Below, one piece after another: positions 25,529-32,305 of a stretch of 64,000 bases of DNA. The notes beneath the pieces were generated by a model. That model was given only the letters and a program-made list of their open reading frames with translations. It made no database searches and was not told the DNA's origin. The translations under genes and the position numbers were made by a program. The DNA comes from Streptomyces sp. A2-16. Lineage in GTDB: Bacteria > Actinomycetota > Actinomycetes > Streptomycetales > Streptomycetaceae. The DNA is taken from assembly GCF_018128905.1 (NCBI RefSeq), contig NZ_CP063808.1:6882001-6946000 (forward strand). Direction: 5' to 3'. Within the stretch, counting starts at the first letter, position 1, and each line of letters begins with the position of its first letter.

Positions 25529-26341
25529 CTAGACGGGCGGCCAGGGAATGGCCGGCCACTCGCCGCTCGGCTCCGGGTGCTTCCCGGAGTCCAGCAGCGC
25601 GTCGACACGCGCGCGTGTGGCGTCCAGTTCGGCGGGGGTGATCAGGGTGGCCAGTCGGGTGGCCAGCTGTCCCGACAGGGCGTCCCTGAGGCCTTTCAGG
25701 ACGTCGAGGGCCTCCTCCGTCAGCGGCTCGCCCGCCCAGCCCCACAGCAGCGTGCGCAGCTTGTTCTCGGTGTTGAAGGTCACGCCGTGATCGATGCCGT
25801 ACAGCCGGCCCTCGGCGCCGGGCAGCAGATGGCCGCCCTTGCGGTCCGCGTTGTTGATCACCGCGTCCAGGACGGCGAGCCTGCGCAGCCGCTCGTCGTC
25901 CGCGTGCACCAGCAGAGCGGTCCTGCCCTCGCCGACCTCGGCGAAGCCGATGGCCTTCCAGCCCGGCTCGGGCTCCTCGCCGTCGACCAGGGCGAGCAGC
26001 TCGCTGCCCTCCACGCCCTCGATCCACAGCTGGCACATGCCCTCGCCGAAGGGGCCGTCCCGCAGCACGGTGGGCGGCACCAGGCCCCAGCCGGTCGCCT
26101 CGGAGACCTCGTAGGCGGCGACCTCGCGCTGGGCGAGGGTGCCGTCCGGGAAGTCCCAGAGGGGTCTTTCGCCGCGTACCGGCTTGTAGACGCAGAAGGC
26201 CTCCTGGCCCTCGTACGACACGGAGCAGTGCAGCACCGCGTTGGACGCGTCCCTGATCTGCCCGCGTACCGTCAGCTCACCCCGGGCGAGCAGTTCTGCC
26301 GTGGTCACGCTCCGCGGCGGTATCCGTTCTGGCGCGGACAT
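25529..26341 (-). CDS. SCO1664-family conserved protein (kinase-like fold suspected)
   Basis: A 270-residue conserved actinobacterial protein. Segments such as CVYKPVRGERPLWDFPDGTL near residue 56, AVLDAVINNADRKGGHLLPG near residue 162 and RLYGIDHGVTFN near residue 184 resemble the phosphate-anchor Lys, the catalytic D-x-N and the metal-binding D-H-G of PI3/4-kinase-like or HipA-like kinases. That comparison is mine and unverified. The ATG at 26341 follows GGAAGGA and lies inside the 3' end of the DUF3090 gene, overlapping it by 37 bases. Part of the mshC-linked block of functionally obscure genes. Confidence 0.82.
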   Translation of the reverse strand: MSAPERIPPRSVTTAELLARGELTVRGQIRDASNAVLHCSVSYEGQEAFCVYKPVRGERPLWDFPDGTLAQREVAAYEVSEATGWGLVPPTVLRDGPFGEGMCQLWIEGVEGSELLALVDGEEPEPGWKAIGFAEVGEGRTALLVHADDERLRRLAVLDAVINNADRKGGHLLPGAEGRLYGIDHGVTFNTENKLRTLLWGWAGEPLTEEALDVLKGLRDALSGQLATRLATLITPAELDATRARVDALLDSGKHPEPSGEWPAIPWPPV

Positions 26342-26895
26342 ACGTGTCCTTCCGGGTCGAGCGGGAGGCTGCACAGCGGGCACGGCGGCCGGCCCGCGTT
26401 GACGACGTCCAGGGCACGCTTGGCGAAGGCCCTGGCCTGCGCGCCGGTGAGCCGGACCCGCAGCATCGGGGGTCCGTTCTCCTCGTCCTGGAGGAGCCGC
26501 TCCTCGGCCTCGGCGAGGTCCTCCTCGGACTCGGCCTCCAGCTCCACGAGCGCCTGTGCCTCGACGATCATGCGCTGCTCCTCGCCGTCCCAGGCGAGGG
26601 CCATGGTGCCGACCCGGAACTCCTCCTCGACGGGGGTGTCGAGGGGCGCGGTGTCGGCGACGTCGGTGGGCGGCACGGCCGGCACGGAGGCGCTGCCGCC
26701 GCTGCGGCGCACGACCTCGTCGAGGAGTTCGTCCATCCGCTCGGCGAGGGCGGCCACCTGCGTCTTCTCCAGGGCCACGCTGGTCACTCGGGGGCCGGCC
26801 GTGGCCTGGAGGAAGAACGTACGGCGTCCGGGCAGTCCGACCGTGCCGGCCACGAAGCGGTCCGGCGGGTCATAGAGGAACACCTGACGGGACAC
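26305..26895 (-). CDS. DUF3090 family protein
   Basis: A 196-residue conserved actinobacterial protein beginning MSRQVFLYDPPDRFVAGTVG. Its C-terminus has a compact Cys cluster (PCPLCSLPLDPEGHVCPRQN), a likely zinc knuckle with three Cys and one His. The middle is acidic (EAESEEDLAEAEERLLQDEE). Function is unknown. It sits between the SCO1664-type gene, which overlaps its end, and the phosphatase gene 96 bp upstream. The set is repeatedly found together beside mshC in actinobacteria, as I recall, suggesting a common task. Confidence 0.88.
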   Translation of the reverse strand: MSRQVFLYDPPDRFVAGTVGLPGRRTFFLQATAGPRVTSVALEKTQVAALAERMDELLDEVVRRSGGSASVPAVPPTDVADTAPLDTPVEEEFRVGTMALAWDGEEQRMIVEAQALVELEAESEEDLAEAEERLLQDEENGPPMLRVRLTGAQARAFAKRALDVVNAGRPPCPLCSLPLDPEGHVCPRQNGYRRGA

Positions 26896-26991
26896 GTCCT
26901 GTCTCCATTGGATTCGTGAGTACGGGAACGACGGGAACGTCCATGTGCGAACGCGCGTGAGTGAACCGCTTCACCCTACTGCGCCCGACGA

Positions 26992-27678
26992 TCACGGTGC
27001 GCCCGCACCACCACCGACCGGGGCGTCACCGCCCGCCGCCTCCTCGCGCGGCACCAGGGACGCGAAGTCACCGGTGTCGCCGAGGCGCACGAGGAACGGC
27101 CTCAGCCGTGTGTACCGGATCACGGTGATGGAGCACGGTTCGACGGAGATCCTCTGGAAGAGGTCGAGGTGAAGTCCGAGTGCGTCGGCGACGAGCGACT
27201 TGATGATGTCTCCGTGCGAGCACATCAGATACACGGCGTCGGCGCCGTGATCGCGCTCCACGCGCGCGTTCCACTCCCGTACGGCCTCCGCCGCGCGGGT
27301 CTGCATCGCTCGCATGGACTCGCCGCCGGGGAACGCGGCCGCCGACGGGTGCGCCTGGACGACCTCCATGAGCGGTTCGTCGCCCAGCTCGGCGAGCTTG
27401 CGCCCGCTCCAGTCGCCGTAGTGGCACTCCCCGATGCGCTCCTCGGTGTGCGCCGGGAGCCCCGGCCGGGCGTCGAGCAGCGGCTGAATCGTCTCCTGGC
27501 AGCGCTGGAGGGGGCTGGCGACGACCTCGGAGATCGGCACGCCTTCCAGCCGGCCGGGCAGGGAGGCGGCCTGTGCGGTGCCGCGCTCGTCCAGGGCGAC
27601 CCCGGGCGTCCACCCGGCGAGGAGCCCCTCGGTGTTCGCGGTGGACCGTCCGTGTCTGACGAGGATCAACGTGGGCAT
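26992..27678 (-). CDS. Histidine phosphatase, MSMEG_4193-type
   Basis: A 228-residue member of the histidine phosphatase (phosphoglycerate-mutase-like) superfamily. The catalytic LILVRHGRSTANTEG is at residues 4-18, the second catalytic region ERIGECHYGDWSG near residue 82, and the second His in YLMCSHGDIIKSL near residue 151. Family members dephosphorylate small metabolites; the substrate is not known. The ATG at 27678 is six bases after a TACCCT hexamer and has no Shine-Dalgarno, so a leaderless transcript is likely. It would head the unit with DUF3090 and the SCO1664-type gene, and is divergent from corA. Confidence 0.87.
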   Translation of the reverse strand: MPTLILVRHGRSTANTEGLLAGWTPGVALDERGTAQAASLPGRLEGVPISEVVASPLQRCQETIQPLLDARPGLPAHTEERIGECHYGDWSGRKLAELGDEPLMEVVQAHPSAAAFPGGESMRAMQTRAAEAVREWNARVERDHGADAVYLMCSHGDIIKSLVADALGLHLDLFQRISVEPCSITVIRYTRLRPFLVRLGDTGDFASLVPREEAAGGDAPVGGGAGAP

Positions 27679-27739
27679 GCGGCAAGGGTAGGCGTACGCC
27701 GGAATGCAATGTCTTGCGAGCGACGGGAGAATACGCTCC

Positions 27740-28735
27740 GTGATCGTCGACTGTGCCATCTACCGGGAGGGACACCGGACCGAGGGCCCCGAGGACCTGT
27801 CCGACGCGCTGGACCGGGCGCGGGCGGCGGGCGGGTTCGTGTGGATCGGTCTGCTTGAGCCGTCGGAGAACGAGTTCGACCTCGTCACCAAGGAGTTCGG
27901 ACTCCATCCGCTGGCCGTCGAGGACGCCCTCAAGGCCCATCAGCGCCCCAAGCTCGAGGTCTACGACGACTCGCTGTTCGTGGTCCTCAAGCCGGTGGTG
28001 TACGAGCCGGACAGCGACACCGTCTCCACCGGCGAGGTCATGCTCTTCCTCGGCGACGCCTTCGTGGTGACGGTCCGTCATGGTGTGGGCTCGCCGCTGA
28101 AGGCCGTGCGCGAACGCCTGGAGCGCGAGCCGAAGCTGCTCGGCAAGGGACCCACCTCGGTGCTGTACGCGGTCGCGGACGCCGTCGTGGACCACTATCT
28201 GGAGGTGGCCACGGAGCTGGGCACCGACCTGGAGGAGCTGGAGGCGGAGGTGTTCTCGCCGGACGGCGGCGGTTCGCGGAACACCGCGTCGCGGATCTAC
28301 ACCTTCAAACGGCAGATCCTGGAGTTCCGCCGGGCCACCGTCCCGCTGTCGATGCCGCTGACCCGGCTCGCGGGCGTGGGGGCCTACGGCGGGACGGTGC
28401 CGTTCGTGAACGAGAAGGCGCGGCCCTTCTTCCGGGACGTCAACGACCACCTCGCGCGCGTGAACGAGTCGGTCGAGGGCCTGGACCGTCTGGTGTCCGA
28501 CGTCCTGTCGGCGCATCTCGCGCAGATGAGCGTCCGGCAGAACGACGACATGCGGAAGATCTCCGCGTGGGCTGCCATGGCCGCGATCCCCACGATGATC
28601 GCGGGGATCTACGGCATGAACTTCGAGCACATGCCGGAACTGCACTGGGTGTGGGCGTATCCGGCGGTCATCGCGCTGATGGGCGTGCTGGAGGTGCTGC
28701 TGTACCGGACGTTCAAGCGGCGGGGCTGGCTGTAG
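27740..28735 (+). CDS. corA: CorA-family divalent cation (Mg2+/Co2+) transporter
   Basis: A 331-residue channel protein. A large acidic cytoplasmic N-domain comes first, then two C-terminal transmembrane helices. The diagnostic IAGIYGMNFEHMPEL (GMN motif) lies near residue 290, and the protein ends in the basic tail TFKRRGWL. Magnesium and cobalt uptake is the usual role. I chose the GTG at 27740 behind GGGAGA because it gives VIVDCAIYREG, the usual family opening; an upstream ATG adds 12 residues. Divergent from the histidine phosphatase gene and convergent with the ferritin-like gene, 16 bp away. Confidence 0.93.
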   Translation: MIVDCAIYREGHRTEGPEDLSDALDRARAAGGFVWIGLLEPSENEFDLVTKEFGLHPLAVEDALKAHQRPKLEVYDDSLFVVLKPVVYEPDSDTVSTGEVMLFLGDAFVVTVRHGVGSPLKAVRERLEREPKLLGKGPTSVLYAVADAVVDHYLEVATELGTDLEELEAEVFSPDGGGSRNTASRIYTFKRQILEFRRATVPLSMPLTRLAGVGAYGGTVPFVNEKARPFFRDVNDHLARVNESVEGLDRLVSDVLSAHLAQMSVRQNDDMRKISAWAAMAAIPTMIAGIYGMNFEHMPELHWVWAYPAVIALMGVLEVLLYRTFKRRGWL

Positions 28736-28751
28736 GCGTCTTCCGGGGCGG

Positions 28752-29540
28752 TCAGGCGAACTCCGGGGCCGCGGCGGCGGGACCGCCCAGGGCGTCGCGG
28801 CGTTCCGGCATCCTCAGGGAGACCATGCGGCGCCAGCCCACGGCGCGTTCGTAGGCGTAGACCCCGTGGATGCCCGCGGCGAGGACCGCGGACTTGGCCC
28901 GGGACCAGCCGAGGATGCGTCCCATGTGGGACATCACGGCGAGGCTGACGTCCCGGTAGACGCGGATCTCGGCCAGCGCGCACTGCCTGAGCGTGTGCTG
29001 GATGACGCGGCCGTGGCCTGCGCGGGCGAAGCGCAGGAGTTCCTCATGGCAGTAGGCGAGGTGGTTGTCCTCGTCGCCCGAGATCATCTTCACGGCCCGG
29101 CCGAGGTCGGGGTGGTCGGCGAAGTGCTTGCGCAGCAGCTCCATCTGCTCGGAGGCCCGCTGTTCGGTGACCCGGCTGTGGGCGAGGTAGGTGACGATGT
29201 CGGGCACGGTCAGCGGTTCGTCGCCCTTGAGCTTCTCGTGGGCGAGACCGATTCCGTGCCGCTCCAGGAGCATGGTGTAGTCCGTCTCCGGCGGGACGGG
29301 AACGGGTTCGAGGCCCCGCTTCCTCATCAGGGCGTTGAAGATCCGCCCGTGCTTGTCCTCGTCGGCGCCGTGCCGGGCAATCTTGGGGGCGAGCTCGCGC
29401 TCGCTCGGCGGCACCAGGGCGGCGATACGGGCGTTCTCCCAGCCTCCCTGCGACTCCCCGCTGGCCGCGATGGAGCAGAACAGCCGGAAGGACTCGTCGT
29501 GGTCGAGGATCTCCTGGAACAGACTCTTGGCCGAAAGCAT
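28752..29540 (-). CDS. Ferritin-like superfamily protein
   Basis: A 262-residue, mostly helical protein. Pairs of Glu and His residues spaced as in di-iron ferritin-like helices can be seen: HGADEDKHGRIFNAL near residue 57, RVTEQRASEQMELL near residue 123 and ISGDEDNHLAYCHEELLR near residue 153. The C-terminal third includes SHMGRILGWSRAKSAVL. No signal peptide. Substrate or partner is unknown; it may be an oxidase or an iron-handling protein. The ATG at 29540 follows GAGGTG. Convergent with corA. Confidence 0.75.
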   Translation of the reverse strand: MLSAKSLFQEILDHDESFRLFCSIAASGESQGGWENARIAALVPPSERELAPKIARHGADEDKHGRIFNALMRKRGLEPVPVPPETDYTMLLERHGIGLAHEKLKGDEPLTVPDIVTYLAHSRVTEQRASEQMELLRKHFADHPDLGRAVKMISGDEDNHLAYCHEELLRFARAGHGRVIQHTLRQCALAEIRVYRDVSLAVMSHMGRILGWSRAKSAVLAAGIHGVYAYERAVGWRRMVSLRMPERRDALGGPAAAAPEFA

Positions 29541-30090
29541 CGTGAGGCACCTCTCTGCCGGACTCCGCGGCAATCCGCAAAGAAAGAGTCAAATGCGGCG
29601 CGAGGGGTGCTGCAACAGCTGTGTCGGACAACTCCGCCAAAAGGAGGACCCTCGGGGTCACCCCGGGGGCGTAACCGCGCGGGCGTGAGCGCGTTGAATC
29701 ACGTGACGGCCGTGGCGGGGAAGACCCCCGAGCCCCCACCACGGCCGCGGAAGCCTCCGGCGGTTGAGCCGGGTGCGTGGTGGGACCGCGTGCATGGTCG
29801 GACCGCGTCCGTGATGGAGCCGGGTGCGTGCTGGGACCGCGTGCATGGTCGGACCGGGTGCCTGGGCGGACCGGGTGCCTGGGCGGACCGGGTGCAGGGT
29901 GCGGCCGGGGGCGCGCTCCGGAGTCGTGGCGGTCGAAGGTGGCCGCCTTCCGGGAGTCGGGCCGTGCGGCGGGCGGGGGCTTGGGCGCACGGCCCTCGCC
30001 GCGACGGCGCGATCCTGCGGTCCACAGGCCGTGGCCGAACGCCGCCCGCGACCGGGGAAGGTGAGTCCGGGCCCCCGCCGTGGCGAGGGG
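29541..30090. other. 550-bp intergenic region; promoter of the ferritin-like gene and a minisatellite
   Basis: The first 150 bases hold the upstream region of the ferritin-like gene, with no clear promoter hexamers. The middle contains the 17-bp tandem array at 29766-29901. The remainder is GC-rich sequence with no convincing coding frame; the open frames seen here run through the array and are artefacts of its composition. Confidence 0.7.
29766..29901. repeat. Eight tandem 17-bp repeats with a 51-bp higher-order period
   Basis: Consensus GGACCGSGTGCNTGGKC. Copies start at 29766, 29783, 29800, 29817, 29834, 29851, 29868 and 29885 without gaps. Copies 1-3 match copies 4-6 as a 51-bp unit, so the array probably grew by duplication of a triplet. 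Confidence 0.9.
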
Positions 30091-31146
30091 CTAGGCGAGC
30101 CCCGCGCGCTCCAGGGCCTCGGTGCCGGCCCGGAGGGAGGCGAGGCGCTCGTCGAGGGTGAAGCCTGCGGGGGCCAGGGTGAGGGTGGTGACACCGGCCG
30201 CCGCGTACTCCTTCATGCGGTCCGCGATGCGGTCCACGGAACCGAGCAGGGTCGTCTTGTCGATCAGGTCGTGCGGGATGGCGGCCGCGGCGCCCGCCTT
30301 GTCGCCGGCCAGGTACTTGTCCTGGATCTCGGCGGCCGCCGCCTCGAAGCCCATGCGCTGGGCGAGCTGGTTGTAGAAGTTCTGCTTGCGGCTGCCCATG
30401 CCGCCCACGTACAGCGCGGTGTAGGGACGGAAGGTGTCGGCGAGCGTGCTGACGTCCTTGTCCTCGCCGAGGGCGAGCGGGAGGGTCGGGGTGATGTCGA
30501 ACCCTTCGAGGGTCTTGCCCGCCTTCTCCCGCCCGGCCCGCAGATGGCGGATCGCGGTGTCCTCCAGGTGCTCGGCGGAGGGGAAGATCAGCAGGGCGCC
30601 GTCGGCGATCTCACCGGTCTGCTCCAGGTTCTTCGGGCCGATCGCGGCGATGTACAGCGGGATGTGCTCGCGCTCGGGGTGCACCGTCAGCTTGATCGGC
30701 TTGCCGGGCCCGCCGGGCAGCGGCAGCGTCCAGTGCTGCCCCTCGTAGGAGAGACGCTCGCGCGACATGGCCTTGCGCACGATCTCGACGTACTCACGCG
30801 TGCGTGCCAGCGGCTTGTCGAACTTGACGCCGTACCAGCCCTCGGAGACCTGCGGGCCCGAGACACCGAGGCCGAGGCGGAAGCGGCCGCCGGAGAGGGA
30901 GTCGAGGGTCGCGGCGGTCATCGCGGTCATCGCCGGCTGGCGGGCCGGGATCTGGAAGATGGCCGAACCGACGTCGATGCGCTCGGTCTGGGCGGCGACC
31001 CAGGTGAGCACGGTGGCCGCGTCCGAGCCGTAGGCCTCGGCGGCCCAGCAGACGGCGTATCCGAGCCGGTCGGCCTCCTGGGCGACGGCGAGATTGTCCG
31101 CGTCCATTCCGGCACCCCAGTAGCCGAGGTTGATCCCGAGCTGCAT
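30091..31146 (-). CDS. LLM-class F420-dependent oxidoreductase
   Basis: A 351-residue luciferase-like monooxygenase-fold (TIM barrel) protein. LGINLGYWGAGMDADNLAVA at the N-terminus, the SIFQIPARQPAMTAMTAAT region near residue 62 and GGRFRLGLGVSGPQVSEGW near residue 85 are typical of actinobacterial F420-binding members. The reaction is a hydride transfer to or from an unknown substrate; mycobacterial relatives are often called Rv2161c/Rv3093c-type. No signal peptide. A 14-bp palindrome sits just upstream of its Shine-Dalgarno (AAGGGGA). Confidence 0.88.
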   Translation of the reverse strand: MQLGINLGYWGAGMDADNLAVAQEADRLGYAVCWAAEAYGSDAATVLTWVAAQTERIDVGSAIFQIPARQPAMTAMTAATLDSLSGGRFRLGLGVSGPQVSEGWYGVKFDKPLARTREYVEIVRKAMSRERLSYEGQHWTLPLPGGPGKPIKLTVHPEREHIPLYIAAIGPKNLEQTGEIADGALLIFPSAEHLEDTAIRHLRAGREKAGKTLEGFDITPTLPLALGEDKDVSTLADTFRPYTALYVGGMGSRKQNFYNQLAQRMGFEAAAAEIQDKYLAGDKAGAAAAIPHDLIDKTTLLGSVDRIADRMKEYAAAGVTTLTLAPAGFTLDERLASLRAGTEALERAGLA

Positions 31147-31158
31147 GGCCGATTCCCC

Positions 31159-31172
31159 TTACCGATCAGTAA
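31159..31172. promoter_or_regulatory. Candidate operator TTACCGATCAGTAA upstream of the LLM oxidoreductase gene
   Basis: Near-perfect 14-bp palindrome, 12 bases upstream of the start codon, in a style common to TetR-family operators. No TetR gene is adjacent. Confidence 0.45.
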
Positions 31173-31318
31173 CGTCCTTGTGGCAGACCTTAGCGCGGCG
31201 GGGCCAGCCGGGGCAGGTCGCGGCCCGTGCCGGGACGGGCGCGATTCCCGCGCGCCGGTCGCAATCCGTTGTCCACAGGCCCCCACGCGACAGGTTCTGG
31301 CCAGTAATCTCGGCGTCC

Positions 31319-32305
31319 ATGGAGCAGAGGCATCTCGGCCGGACCGGCCTGCGCGTGTCCCGCATCGGACTCGGCACCCTCACCTGGGGCAGGGACACCG
31401 ACGAGCACGACGCGGCGGACCTCCTGAAAACGTTCTGGGAGGCGGGCGGGACGCTGGTCGACACGGCTGACGTGTACGGCGACGGGGAGGCCGAGTACCT
31501 GCTCGGACGCCTCATAGAAGGCCTGGTCCCGCGCCGGGACCTGGTGATCTCCACGAAGGCGGGCAGCGTGCCCGACCCGGACGTCCGGGTGGACGGCTCG
31601 CGCGGGCATCTGCTCTCCGCGCTGGACGACTCGCTGGCCCGGCTCGGCACGGACTACGTCGACGTGTGGCACATCCACTCCTACGACCCCTGCACCCCGC
31701 TGGAGGAGACCCTCCAGGCCCTCGACCTGGCCGTCAGCACCGGCCGCGCCCGCTATGCCGGGGTGTCCAACTTCTGCGGCTGGCAGCTCGCCAAGGCGGG
31801 CACCTGGCAGCTGGCCGCGCCCGGGACGCGGACCCGGCTGGCCGCCACGCAGCTGGAGTACTCGCTGCTGCAGCGCGGGGTCGAGCGGGAGGTGCTGCCG
31901 GCCGCGCTGGACCTGGGCATCGGGCTGCTGCCGTCCTCGCCGCTGGGGCGCGGGGTGCTGACCGGCAAGTACCGCGGGAACACCACTCCGGCCGACTCGC
32001 GGGGTGCGTCGGAGCACATGGCGCCCTTCGTCGCGCCCTACCTCGACGACACCGCGAGCCGCATCGTGGACGCGGTGGCCACGGCGGCCGACGGGCTCGC
32101 GGTGACACCGCTCCAGGTGGCCCTCGCATGGGTCCGGGACCGGCCCGGGGTGGCCGCCCCGATCGTCGGCGCGCGCAACTCGCAGCAGCTCACGGCGGCA
32201 TTGTCAGTGGAGGCCCTTAGTCTTCCTGACGAGATCTGCCGGGCGCTCGACGATGTGTCGGCGCCCGTGCACCGCTATCCCGATCACGACTGGAGCACGC
32301 TGTGA
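31319..32305 (+). CDS. Aldo/keto reductase family protein
   Basis: A 328-residue NADP-dependent TIM-barrel oxidoreductase. It opens MEQRHLGRTGLRVSRIGLGT. The catalytic tetrad is visible: Asp and Tyr in VDTADVYGDGEAE, Lys in LVISTKAG, and His in VWHIHSYDP. The C-terminal cofactor-binding PIVGARNSQQL is near residue 280. The substrate is unknown. There is no Shine-Dalgarno; a TAATCT hexamer eight bases before the ATG suggests a leaderless transcript. Its stop overlaps the start of the RecD2-like gene by four bases. Confidence 0.9.
   Translation: MEQRHLGRTGLRVSRIGLGTLTWGRDTDEHDAADLLKTFWEAGGTLVDTADVYGDGEAEYLLGRLIEGLVPRRDLVISTKAGSVPDPDVRVDGSRGHLLSALDDSLARLGTDYVDVWHIHSYDPCTPLEETLQALDLAVSTGRARYAGVSNFCGWQLAKAGTWQLAAPGTRTRLAATQLEYSLLQRGVEREVLPAALDLGIGLLPSSPLGRGVLTGKYRGNTTPADSRGASEHMAPFVAPYLDDTASRIVDAVATAADGLAVTPLQVALAWVRDRPGVAAPIVGARNSQQLTAALSVEALSLPDEICRALDDVSAPVHRYPDHDWSTL

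Noticed and set aside
29766..29901. Possible coding minisatellite (repeat protein)
   Set aside because: A 17-bp period shifts frame each copy; the open frames through it lack starts with a Shine-Dalgarno and change composition at the array edges.
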